DNA from: an uncultured Bacilli bacterium
GTDB lineage: Bacteria > Bacillota_I > Bacilli_A > RF39 > UBA660
Direction: 5' to 3'
DNA: 64,000 nucleotides
NCBI GenBank assembly: GCA_934100165.1
Contig: CAKOPN010000003.1
Span: forward strand, 62,001-126,000
Shown: one piece after another, positions 33,401-40,565 of the stretch
How the letters are laid out: every line of letters starts with the position of its first letter
Numbering within the stretch: position 1 is the first letter of the stretch
The notes under the pieces: generated by a model
Told to the model about the DNA's origin: nothing
The model's database searches: none
What the model saw: only the letters and a program-made list of their open reading frames with translations
Position numbers and translations under genes: made by a program

Positions 33401-34020
33401 ATATCTTCATCACTAGATAATCCAAATGCACGAAGAAGTGTAGTAAGAGGTACTTTTCTTGTTCTGTCAATTCTTACATACAAAACATCCCTAGCATCAG
33501 TTTCAAACTCTAGCCAAGTTCCTCTTGTTGGTATTATTTGAGAAGTAATACAGTTTCTACCATTTTTGTCTATTTCTCTATTGAAATATACACTTGGTGA
33601 TCTAACAAGCTGCGATACGATTACACGTTCAGCACCGTTAATTACAAAAGAACCACTATCTGTCATCATAGGCATGTCACCTAAGAAGATTTCTTGTTCT
33701 TTTACTTCACCTGTTTCATGATTAAATAATCTTACTTCAACTTTTAAAGGTGCTGCATAAGTAGTCTCTCTATCTTTACTTTGTCTTATGCTGTACCTTG
33801 GTTCATCAAAATGATAGTCACCAAATTCAAGTGATAAAGTACCGGAAAAATTCTCAACTGGAAATAAATCCTCGAATACTTCTCCGATTCCTTTTTCAAT
33901 AAACCATTGGTATGACTTCTTTTGAATTTCTAGTAAGTCTGTTAATTCGTAAGTATTTCTAATTCTAGAAAAACTTCTTCTTTGTCTGTGATCACCACAT
34001 TTAATAATCTTATATGCCAC
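30400..34020 (-). CDS. rpoB: DNA-directed RNA polymerase subunit beta
   Basis: The 1206-residue beta subunit contains the rifampicin region [20 protein letters not shown] followed by [13 protein letters not shown]. The residue equal to E. coli His526 is Asn (residue 476, codon 32593-32595). Other landmarks are [21 protein letters not shown], the MAGRHGNKG active-site segment and the C-terminal [23 protein letters not shown]. The last 60 residues are an acidic tail. Start is GTG behind AGGGGTGA. It has its own promoter at the end of the rsmC-like gene. Confidence 0.99.
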   Translation of the reverse strand: [1206 protein letters not shown]

Positions 34021-34090
34021 TAAAATTCACCCCTAACATTATTTTAACCAAAGAACAAAACAGCTAAATCTAACACGTAGCCAATTTATA

Positions 34091-34119
34091 TTATTATCAC
34101 ACATTAAACAAGTTGTCAA
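34091..34119 (-). promoter_or_regulatory. rpoBC promoter
   Basis: TTGACA, 17 bases, TAATAA on the minus strand. The -35 box overlaps the stop codon of the upstream methyltransferase gene. The leader to rpoB is about 65 bases. Confidence 0.7.
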
Positions 34120-34703
34120 TCTAAATTGCATCTAATTACAAAAAAGCCGTTTTTTTTGTTTACTATATCCATTTTATAAAAAGGTTCTAAATCTTTCATT
34201 GCAGACTTTGCCCCTTGATCTTTTCTCATTACAAAAAACAAACTTCCACCATCTTTAAGATGACATCTAGCCCCTATAAGCATATCATAAATAACTTTTT
34301 TACCAGCTCTAATTGGTGGATTAGTAATTATATAATCATACTTTTTTGTTACATTTTGATATATATCACTTTCGAATGCATTCACATCAAAAGTAAGATT
34401 CCTTTTTTTATTCATTTCGAGCAAATGAAGAGCTCGCTTATTAACATCTACTGCATCAAAATTAGCATGCACCATTTTTGAAAGTATAATGCTAACAGCA
34501 CCATAACCGCACCCCAAATCCAAAATATCGCCGGAAAGTTCTGAAAGCGGTAAAGACTCCAAAAGAACTCTCGTTCCAAAATCAAGCTTATCTTTGGAAA
34601 ACACACCATTATCCGTTTTAAAATAAAAGTTCACACCAAAAACATTGGTTGTATATTCAACAATCTTACTAGGCAAGTTAACGTTTTCAAAATATTGACC
34701 CAT
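34116..34703 (-). CDS. RsmC-like class I methyltransferase (YbxB type)
   Basis: This SAM-dependent methyltransferase of the RsmC/small-domain family probably modifies 16S rRNA guanosine. The 195 residues contain the SAM-binding motif ILDLGCGYGAVSIIL, an acidic motif (FDAVDVNKRAL) and the NPP(I/F) catalytic motif (DYIITNPPIRAGKK) of N2-guanine methylases. Its place between rplL and rpoB matches ybxB of Bacillus. It has a separate promoter and a hairpin in its leader, so expression may be attenuated. Confidence 0.88.
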   Translation of the reverse strand: MGQYFENVNLPSKIVEYTTNVFGVNFYFKTDNGVFSKDKLDFGTRVLLESLPLSELSGDILDLGCGYGAVSIILSKMVHANFDAVDVNKRALHLLEMNKKRNLTFDVNAFESDIYQNVTKKYDYIITNPPIRAGKKVIYDMLIGARCHLKDGGSLFFVMRKDQGAKSAMKDLEPFYKMDIVNKKNGFFVIRCNLD

Positions 34704-34721
34704 ATTATCAGTCCTTTAAAG

Positions 34722-34765
34722 AAAAAAAGAAGTTAACATCAAATTAAAAAGATAGTTAACTCCTT
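34722..34765 (-). promoter_or_regulatory. Hairpin with T-run in the leader of the rsmC-like gene (attenuator or upstream terminator)
   Basis: GGAGTTAAC and GTTAACTTC pair across a 17-base loop, followed by a run of seven T. The hairpin lies between a promoter (34777-34805) and the start at 34703, so it could attenuate this gene. It could also end transcripts of the 34895-35530 gene. An AAAGGAG in its left arm resembles a ribosome-binding site without an ATG. Confidence 0.55.
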
Positions 34766-34776
34766 TCGTACTAATA

Positions 34777-34805
34777 ATCATACTATAACTTTTTTTAAAA
34801 ATCAA
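34777..34805 (-). promoter_or_regulatory. Promoter of the rsmC-like gene
   Basis: TTGATT, 17 bases, TATGAT on the minus strand, about 75 bases upstream of the ATG. Confidence 0.6.
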
Positions 34806-34894
34806 TATACAAAATAAAACAAATGTCATTATTTTACATTATCATTTCACAAAGAATTATACAATGCGACTTAAACGTACGTGAAATAATTTTA

Positions 34895-35530
34895 CTAACT
34901 GATTACAAGCTTCTTAGTAAAGTGAGAATTTTTAGTACTCACTTTCTCTTTATTATTTTTCAAACGGTAAAACTCAGATAATTCAGCAAAAAAATTTCCA
35001 GTTATAAAATCAATTGTCAAAGGTTCAATACGGCATTCAGCAGAAATTTTATCTCCTTTTAAAGAAAGCGTTGATTCCATAATTGTTCTTTCATCTTCAA
35101 AAGTAATTGCATATGCATTATAATTTTCTTCTTTAATACAAACACCATTTTTATCTGTCTCACCATAGTTACTATTAAATTCTGAAGAAACATACTTCCT
35201 ATTCATATCATAAGTAAGTTCACCAGATATATCATTATCTAAATAATTACAACTAAATTTAACAGTTCCGCCACCAAGTTCCGCCATTTTTTTAGCTAAA
35301 TCACGTATTAAAATTTCATGATTACATCCTTCAACAAACGAAGAGAAATGAGTTGATAACAAAATTGATAATTCATAGCATGATTTCGAATTGTCAATTG
35401 CATCAATTATTGCTTTTTTATCATTAGTAAGAAATAAATTTGATTCATCTAGCAAATTGCATCCGATAGGATTTTCTGCCCCTTTCACCATATTCACAGG
35501 ATTTTCACAAATTTTATTATAACAATACAT
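34895..35530 (-). CDS. Hypothetical cytoplasmic protein between rplL and rsmC-like gene
   Basis: Not recognised. The 211 residues have no signal peptide or membrane segment. Seven cysteines are spread through the protein. The second half looks beta-rich (GGTVKFSCNYLDNDISGELTY; NAYAITFEDERTIMESTLSLKGDKISAECRI). GGAGG lies upstream of the ATG and a TTGATT-16-TATAAT promoter precedes it. It is inserted in an otherwise conserved ribosomal/RNA-polymerase neighbourhood and forms its own transcription unit. Confidence 0.65.
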   Translation of the reverse strand: MYCYNKICENPVNMVKGAENPIGCNLLDESNLFLTNDKKAIIDAIDNSKSCYELSILLSTHFSSFVEGCNHEILIRDLAKKMAELGGGTVKFSCNYLDNDISGELTYDMNRKYVSSEFNSNYGETDKNGVCIKEENYNAYAITFEDERTIMESTLSLKGDKISAECRIEPLTIDFITGNFFAELSEFYRLKNNKEKVSTKNSHFTKKLVIS

Positions 35531-35550
35531 TCAAATAACCTCCGCTCTTT

Positions 35551-35578
35551 ATTATATCAAAAGATATTATAAAATCAA
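35551..35578 (-). promoter_or_regulatory. Promoter of the 211-residue hypothetical gene
   Basis: TTGATT, 16 bases, TATAAT on the minus strand, about 20 bases upstream of the ATG. Confidence 0.65.
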
Positions 35579-35623
35579 TCATTCTTCAGTAGTAATCAAA
35601 TAAGTAAAAATGTTCTTATAAAC

Positions 35624-35656
35624 AAAAAAAGCAAAACCATATTAAGTTTTGCTTTT
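35624..35656 (-). terminator. Intrinsic terminator after rplL
   Basis: AAAAGCAAAAC and GTTTTGCTTTT form an 11-bp stem followed by T's on the minus strand, 12 bases past the rplL stop. Confidence 0.85.
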
Positions 35657-35667
35657 CGTTAATATAA

Positions 35668-36039
35668 CTATTTAACTTCTACTTCTGCTCCAGCTTCTTC
35701 AAGTTTAGCTTTAATTTCGTTAGCTTCGTCAACAGAAATGTTTTCTTTAATAGCTCCACCGTTATCAGCAATTGCTTTTGAATCAGCAAGACCTAATCCT
35801 GTGATTTCCTTAATTACTTTAATAACGTTGATTTTAGCTGCTCCAGCGTTAACAAGAGTAACTGTTACAACACTTGGACCTGATGCTTCTTCAGCTGCTC
35901 CTTGTGCTGGTGCTGCAACTGCAACACTACTTGGATCTACTCCAAATTCTTCTTTCATTGCATCTACTAATTCTTTAATTTCAAGTAGATTCATTTCTTT
36001 TAAACTTTCAATAAAGCTTTCTTTAGTTAATTTTGCCAT
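35668..36039 (-). CDS. rplL: 50S ribosomal protein L7/L12
   Basis: L7/L12 forms the mobile stalk that recruits translation GTPases. The 123 residues comprise the N-terminal dimerisation helices (MAKLTKESFIESLKEMNLLEIKELVDAMKEEFGV), an Ala-rich hinge and the C-terminal domain (INVIKVIKEITGLGLADSKAIADN). It lies 20 bases after rplJ, the standard pairing, and ends in a strong terminator. Confidence 0.98.
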   Translation of the reverse strand: MAKLTKESFIESLKEMNLLEIKELVDAMKEEFGVDPSSVAVAAPAQGAAEEASGPSVVTVTLVNAGAAKINVIKVIKEITGLGLADSKAIADNGGAIKENISVDEANEIKAKLEEAGAEVEVK

Positions 36040-36059
36040 CTTTTTTTCCTCCCTAATAA

Positions 36060-36557
36060 TTATTTTTCTTCTTCCTTTTGTTTAGCATAAAGATCTAAAC
36101 AGATAGATAAGTCTTTTGGAATTCCCATCATACCAGCTGCAAGCATAGTAAGTAGTCCTTCTCTTGATGGAATTGTTGCTAATTCTTCAAGTTTTGCCCT
36201 GTCAGAAACTTCGCCTTCTACAATTCCTACTTTTAAAGCTAATGCATCGTGTTTCTTTGCAAAATCTGCAAGAACTTTAACTGGTGCTACTGCATCACTA
36301 CCAAATGCTAGTGCACTTGAACCATTTAAATACTCATTTAAATCAATATTCATATCATTAAATGCTCTAGCCATTAAAGTATTCTTGTATACTTTATAGT
36401 CTGAGTTAGTATTTCTAAGTGATCTTCTTAGTTCTTTAGATTCTTCATCAGTTAATCCACGATAAGCAAAAAGTACGATTGATGATGCATCTTGAACTGT
36501 TTTCTTAATCTCATCAATTACTTCTTGTTTTTTTGCCAAGATTTTTTCACTTGCCAT
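36060..36557 (-). CDS. rplJ: 50S ribosomal protein L10
   Basis: L10 anchors the L7/L12 dimers to the ribosome and represses its own operon. The 165 residues show KKQEVIDEIKKTVQDASSIVLFAYRGLTDEESKELRRSLR and the C-terminal L7/L12-binding helix ending in KQKEEEK. Start at 36557 (MASEKIL) is fixed by GAAGGAGG upstream. The longer open frame runs into the leader RNA. Regulated by the L10 leader and a consensus promoter. Confidence 0.97.
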   Translation of the reverse strand: MASEKILAKKQEVIDEIKKTVQDASSIVLFAYRGLTDEESKELRRSLRNTNSDYKVYKNTLMARAFNDMNIDLNEYLNGSSALAFGSDAVAPVKVLADFAKKHDALALKVGIVEGEVSDRAKLEELATIPSREGLLTMLAAGMMGIPKDLSICLDLYAKQKEEEK

Positions 36558-36589
36558 AAGAATCCTCCTTCTATAAATATAATTTATTG

Positions 36590-36700
36590 GAGCAAAAAAG
36601 TCTCCCACTACCATAGGAGACTTTTACAAACATAAAGTTTCAATTAGTCCTCGGTAGGATTTACTAACAACCTACTGTCTATGGCACCAACAAATCAATT
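36590..36700 (-). promoter_or_regulatory. Ribosomal protein L10 leader RNA
   Basis: The rplJ leader carries the conserved L10-binding core (ACAGTAGG, then CCTACCGAGG) followed by a terminator-type hairpin (AAAAGTCTCC / GGAGACTTTT with a T-run, 36596-36625). This arrangement matches the L10 leader family of Firmicutes, in which excess L10 promotes termination before rplJL. Confidence 0.85.
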
Positions 36701-36703
36701 TGT

Positions 36704-36732
36704 ATTATATATTACTATCTACTATTTGTCAA
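36704..36732 (-). promoter_or_regulatory. Consensus promoter of rplJL
   Basis: TTGACA, exactly 17 bases, TATAAT on the minus strand: a perfect sigma-A promoter. The -35 box lies within the last codons of rplA. Confidence 0.88.
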
Positions 36733-37420
36733 AAGAATTTGTAATAATTTTAATTCCAGGTCCCATAGTAGTAGTTATTGAAATATTTTTAACGTAATCA
36801 CCTTTTACTGTTGTAGGTTTTGCTTTGATAATAACTGCCATGAATGCTTCTAAGTTTGCAAGTAATTGTTCTTCAGTAAACTTAGTATTACCAATAATTC
36901 CATGAATATTACCAAAACTATCTGTTCTATATTCTACACGTCCAGCTTTTACTTCTTTAACAGCTTTTTCTACATCTGTAGTAACTGTTCCAGTCTTAGG
37001 ATTTGGCATTAAACCTTTTGGTCCTAAGATTTTACCTAATTTACCAAGAAGTGGCATCATATCTGGAGTTGCTATCATAACATCAAAACCGAACCAATTT
37101 TCTTTTTCGATTTTTTCTAGCATATCAACATCACCAACAAAATCTGCTCCAGCTTCTTTTGCCTTCTTAGCATTTTCTCCTCTAGCAACTACTAAAACTT
37201 TTTTAGTTTTACCAGTTCCATTTGGTAATACGATAGCACCTCTTAATTGTTGATCAGCTTTCTTAGTATCAAGGTTTAATCTAACTGCAACTTCTACTGA
37301 AGCATCAAAATTACTTACTGATGTTTCTTTTGCAAGTTTAACAGCTTCTTCCTTAGTATAAGCTTTTCCTTTTTCAATTTTATTTAAGGCTTCTAAATAT
37401 TTCTTACCTCTTTTTTTCAT
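36722..37420 (-). CDS. rplA: 50S ribosomal protein L1
   Basis: L1 forms the mobile stalk near the E site and represses its own mRNA in many bacteria. The 232 residues show MKKRGKKYLEALNKIEKGKAYT, the central KILGPKGLMPNPKTGTVT motif and the C-terminal VKGDYVKNISITTTMGPGIKI. It is preceded by a structured rplK-rplA spacer that resembles an L1-binding site. Confidence 0.98.
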   Translation of the reverse strand: MKKRGKKYLEALNKIEKGKAYTKEEAVKLAKETSVSNFDASVEVAVRLNLDTKKADQQLRGAIVLPNGTGKTKKVLVVARGENAKKAKEAGADFVGDVDMLEKIEKENWFGFDVMIATPDMMPLLGKLGKILGPKGLMPNPKTGTVTTDVEKAVKEVKAGRVEYRTDSFGNIHGIIGNTKFTEEQLLANLEAFMAVIIKAKPTTVKGDYVKNISITTTMGPGIKIITNSFDK

Positions 37421-37433
37421 TTCATTTCCTCCT

Positions 37434-37468
37434 TATGTGGTCTAGCGGAGCGGACATCCTCCCACATA
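37434..37468 (-). promoter_or_regulatory. Probable L1-binding mRNA structure before rplA
   Basis: TATGTGG pairs with CCACATA. The inner part holds GGGAGG and CTAGACC, features like the L1 site on 23S rRNA. The rplA ribosome-binding site AAGGAGG starts directly after the stem, so L1 binding could block translation. A small hairpin (ATAGGT/ACCTAT) lies upstream. Family assignment is from memory of such leaders. Confidence 0.55.
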
Positions 37469-37507
37469 GGTAATAAACCTATATGTTCTTAATTTAATTT
37501 ATTCTAA

Positions 37508-37933
37508 TTATTCACTAATAGTAATGCCCATATTACGAGCAGTACCTTCAACTATTTTCATAGCTTCTTCAACTGTATAGCAGTTTAAATCTGGTAGTTT
37601 GATTTCTGCTATTTCTTTTAATTGTTCTTTTGTAAGTTTACCAACATTCTCAGTAGAACCTTTAACAGATCCCTTATCAACCTTAGCAAACTTTTTTATT
37701 AAAAATGCACAAGGTGGAGTCTTAATTACGAAATCAAAACTTCTATCATCATAGATTGAAATTTCTACTGGTAATACATCTCCCATCTTATCTCTTGTTG
37801 CGTCATTATATTTTGTACAAAATTCTTGTAAGTTAATTCCTGCTGGTCCTAAAACAGTTCCAACTGGTGGAGCTGGTGTAGCTTTACCTGCTTGAATTTG
37901 TAATTTAACTTTTTTAACAACTTCTTTTGCCAC
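37508..37933 (-). CDS. rplK: 50S ribosomal protein L11
   Basis: L11 binds the GTPase-associated region of 23S rRNA and is the target site for thiostrepton-type antibiotics. The 141 residues show KLQIQAGKATPAPPVGTVLG, then PAGINLQEFC, and the C-terminal RNA-binding domain ending VEGTARNMGITI. Positions 26 and 30 are Thr and Pro where Pro and Gln are usual. GTG start at 37933 behind AGGAGGTG. Regulated by a promoter and structured leader. Confidence 0.97.
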   Translation of the reverse strand: MAKEVVKKVKLQIQAGKATPAPPVGTVLGPAGINLQEFCTKYNDATRDKMGDVLPVEISIYDDRSFDFVIKTPPCAFLIKKFAKVDKGSVKGSTENVGKLTKEQLKEIAEIKLPDLNCYTVEEAMKIVEGTARNMGITISE

Positions 37934-37964
37934 GAAAAACACCTCCTATTATTTAGTTTTCGCG

Positions 37965-38021
37965 AGTGGTTCAAATAGCTCTGTCCGCATATACCATTTA
38001 TTGCTTTTTTCGCTTCCCACT
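37965..38021 (-). promoter_or_regulatory. Structured rplK leader, possible second L1-binding motif
   Basis: AGTGG pairs with CCACT across about 47 bases that include GGGAAGCG and GGACAGAGC. The outer stem and GTGGGA/ACCAC blocks resemble those of the rplK-rplA spacer, suggesting autoregulation of the rplKA operon. The rest of the fold is uncertain. Confidence 0.4.
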
Positions 38022-38052
38022 AATAATCTATATAATTAAATATAGCCATTTG

Positions 38053-38081
38053 ATATTAACATTATTTTGTTTTTTTTGCAA
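38053..38081 (-). promoter_or_regulatory. Promoter of rplKA
   Basis: TTGCAA, 17 bases, TAATAT on the minus strand, in the gap between nusG and rplK. Confidence 0.7.
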
Positions 38082-38095
38082 GTATTTATTGAAAT

Positions 38096-38635
38096 TTAGT
38101 TATTTGCAAGCTCTATTTGTGATAATTCTACCTCAACAGAAGTCTCTTGACCGAACAAATCAACATTTAGAGTAAGTTTTTGATTTGGTAAATCTAAGCT
38201 TTCCACAGTACCATACATACCAGTAAAAGCTCCTGCAATAATTTTAACTTTTGCACCAGGTTCTAGTTCCTTATCAACATCAAGTCTACTAATACCCATA
38301 TTTTGTAAAATTCTATCTACTTCATATGGTTGTAATGGAGTAGGTTTAGCACCTTTACCACTTGAACCAATGAATCCAGTTACACCAGGTGTATTTCTTA
38401 CTACGAACCAAGCTTCATCGCTCATTACCATTTCAACCAAAATATATCCTGGGAACATTTTCTTAACTTTTTCTTTTGAAACACCATCTTTTACTTCAAC
38501 TTCTTTTTGTTCAGGAACAATGACTCTAAAAATATAATCTTTCATATCCATAGAGTTAGCACGCATTTCAAGTTTTTCTTTAACCTTGTTCTCATGACCA
38601 GAATAAGTATTAACTACATACCATTGTTTTTCCAT
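38096..38635 (-). CDS. nusG: Transcription termination/antitermination factor NusG
   Basis: NusG binds RNA polymerase and affects pausing and termination. The 179 residues contain the NGN domain (QWYVVNTYSGHENKVKEKLEMRA; FPGYILVEMVMSDEAWFVVRNTPGVTGFIG) and a C-terminal KOW domain (VKIIAGAFTGMYGTVESLD). It lies 9 bases after secE, in the conserved secE-nusG-rplK order. Confidence 0.97.
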   Translation of the reverse strand: MEKQWYVVNTYSGHENKVKEKLEMRANSMDMKDYIFRVIVPEQKEVEVKDGVSKEKVKKMFPGYILVEMVMSDEAWFVVRNTPGVTGFIGSSGKGAKPTPLQPYEVDRILQNMGISRLDVDKELEPGAKVKIIAGAFTGMYGTVESLDLPNQKLTLNVDLFGQETSVEVELSQIELANN

Positions 38636-38644
38636 ATGAACCTC

Positions 38645-38929
38645 CTATATCATTTCCTTAATAAAGTAAACAGCGATCTCAATTAAATAGAAAAATACTG
38701 CAAAAAATATAATGAATAAAATTGTAGCAATAGAGTACTTAACCATTTCTTTCTTGTTAGGCCATCTAACTTTCTTAAATTCTGAAACAACTCCTTTAAA
38801 CCAACTTTCCTTTTTTGCTGGTTTTGCCACGTTCTTCTTAGCTTTCGAATTATCTTTAGAAACTTTTTTTGTATTTTTTACATTTTCTTTTCTCAAAGAC
38901 TCTTCTTTTTTGTTTTCTTTAACAGCCAT
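38645..38929 (-). CDS. secE: Protein translocase subunit SecE
   Basis: SecE clamps SecY in the translocon. The 94 residues have a long Lys-rich N-terminal extension of about 50 residues, then the conserved amphipathic helix (WFKGVVSEFKKVRWPNKKEMVKYS) and a single membrane helix (IATILFIIFFAVFFYLIEIAV). The start at 38929 (MAVKENK) is set by AGGGTGTGA. The usual small rpmG gene upstream was not found here. Confidence 0.95.
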   Translation of the reverse strand: MAVKENKKEESLRKENVKNTKKVSKDNSKAKKNVAKPAKKESWFKGVVSEFKKVRWPNKKEMVKYSIATILFIIFFAVFFYLIEIAVYFIKEMI

Positions 38930-38982
38930 ATTTTCACACCCTTCATTTAACCAAAATAAAAACACATTCACGTGTCAGCTAT

Positions 38983-39011
38983 AAGATAACACAAAACACA
39001 GAATAAGTCAA
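38983..39011 (-). promoter_or_regulatory. Promoter of secE-nusG
   Basis: TTGACT, 17 bases, TATCTT on the minus strand, about 50 bases upstream of secE. Confidence 0.75.
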
Positions 39012-39080
39012 ACAAATTAAACACAATTACACACAAATAGTAACTTGTGAATCTATAAAATTATAATTGCAATAAAAAAT

Positions 39081-39134
39081 TAGGCATAATACAATTTCAA
39101 AAAAATTCAATTTTTTATATTCGTATTACACCTA
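39081..39134. repeat. Long imperfect inverted repeat downstream of the 39.2-40.3 kb gene
   Basis: TAGGCATAATAC and GTATTACACCTA pair (two G-U pairs on the RNA) around an inner A/T hairpin (AAAAAATTC / GAATTTTTT type). It lies between the end of the 360-residue gene and the secE promoter. It may act as a terminator or be a remnant of a small repeat element. Confidence 0.5.
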
Positions 39135-39213
39135 AAATTTTACAACACACATTTTATTTTAAACATTAAATTTTGTCAAATAATTACACAAAACAGGTAT
39201 AAAGGAACTAACT

Positions 39214-40296
39214 TTATCTTACGCAAGATAAATTTAAAGAATATTCTACTTCTTCATCTAAATCTTTATAAATCTTCATACACATATTATTTTTAGTATC
39301 ATTAGCATCCACAAATTTAAAATATAATGAAAACTCTAAACCATCATTTATAAATTGATTAACAACTTTTTCAAGAGCATCTAAATTATATTCACTTCTT
39401 TCAGCTCTAAAAGAAGCAGATATTACAGTATTGCTACTTCTTATATATTCTTCAAACGATGAATCTGGTTTCAAATCATATGATTCATCTTTTCCAGTAT
39501 CAAAACTCCATAATTTCACACTTGGAAAAGCAACATTCAATGACTCCAACAAATATTTTTTAGTTTCCTCTTCGTATTTTTTTGCAACGATTTGTTCTTT
39601 TCTAACAACATTATGATGAGTTTTATCATCTAGTTTATATATGTATTCACAATCAGAATCATTACTATTAAAACACTCATCAGAAACTACATAATACGAA
39701 TTCGAACATTTCGGCATATCCTTCCTTATTTCATTATCTAAATCTATAAGTTGTTCTTTTTCGTGAAAATCACTAACCTTTAATAAGATTTTATCTTTAA
39801 ACCATCTCATTTTCAAATAATTTTCAAAAGTGTCATCAGAAACTGGGAAAAAATTATGTTCATTTAAACTAGAATGTATTTGTTTTGAAGCTGAAAAAGA
39901 ATATTTCTTTATCTTTTGTTCATAATAGTCAGACAATTGATCTTCATATTTCACTTCTAAATAGTTAGTCTTAAAGGAATCATAACTAGAAGGGTAAGCA
40001 CATGTAGTTACTTCTTTGTAACGCATTGGAGAAGTTGAGTCAGTTGGATAAAGATAGAAACAATATGTTTCACTTCCCCATGCACCGCTTGAATAATAAC
40101 CAGAACTTTTAAAAGATTCACCATACGTATCATTCATTTTTTCAACAACGGCATCTTCAATTGATTCACGTGTATGAATTGAACTATTTGAAGAAATTTT
40201 TAAAATATTATAAACAAAAATAGATATAGACACGACAAGCAATAGCAAAAATATCAAACTTACGACACCAATAACCCTGAAAAAATTAAACTTCAT
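39214..40296 (-). CDS. Hypothetical membrane-anchored extracellular protein
   Basis: Not recognised. The 360 residues begin with a short basic stretch and a signal-anchor (VIGVVSLIFLLLLVVSISIFVYNIL, about residues 10-34); the rest is predicted outside. At least eight cysteines occur in that part (ETYCFYLYP, TTCAYPSS, MPKCSNSYYVVSDECFNSND, DCEYIYKL), so disulfides are likely. The repeated theme charged-FYLYF-like strand suggests two related subdomains, but I cannot confirm it. ATG at 40296 follows GGAGGTAC; an in-frame ATG 12 bases upstream overlaps this site. It stands alone between secE and the divergent tspO. Confidence 0.65.
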   Translation of the reverse strand: MKFNFFRVIGVVSLIFLLLLVVSISIFVYNILKISSNSSIHTRESIEDAVVEKMNDTYGESFKSSGYYSSGAWGSETYCFYLYPTDSTSPMRYKEVTTCAYPSSYDSFKTNYLEVKYEDQLSDYYEQKIKKYSFSASKQIHSSLNEHNFFPVSDDTFENYLKMRWFKDKILLKVSDFHEKEQLIDLDNEIRKDMPKCSNSYYVVSDECFNSNDSDCEYIYKLDDKTHHNVVRKEQIVAKKYEEETKKYLLESLNVAFPSVKLWSFDTGKDESYDLKPDSSFEEYIRSSNTVISASFRAERSEYNLDALEKVVNQFINDGLEFSLYFKFVDANDTKNNMCMKIYKDLDEEVEYSLNLSCVR

Positions 40297-40565
40297 ATGT
40301 ACCTCCATAATAGCAATTGTTATTCAAATCCACATTAAATAACGTTGTGTTTGAATGATCTTTTTACAGAAAAATAAACTCATATTGTTTAATCCAACAA
40401 TTATGCATAAGAAACATGATTACTGCCTAAAAGTTTTACACACACCTGTTATCTAACTATACTATTTAAATTATATAAATATTGAAAGGAAAAAGCAACT
40501 AATAAATTAAAAAAACTGAATTGTTTTTATAACATAACACATACTATTTAATAAAGGAGAGAAAT

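Noticed and set aside
38930..39213. rpmG (L33) upstream of secE
   Set aside because: No short frame with L33 features was found on the minus strand in the gap; only the secE promoter and an inverted repeat are seen.
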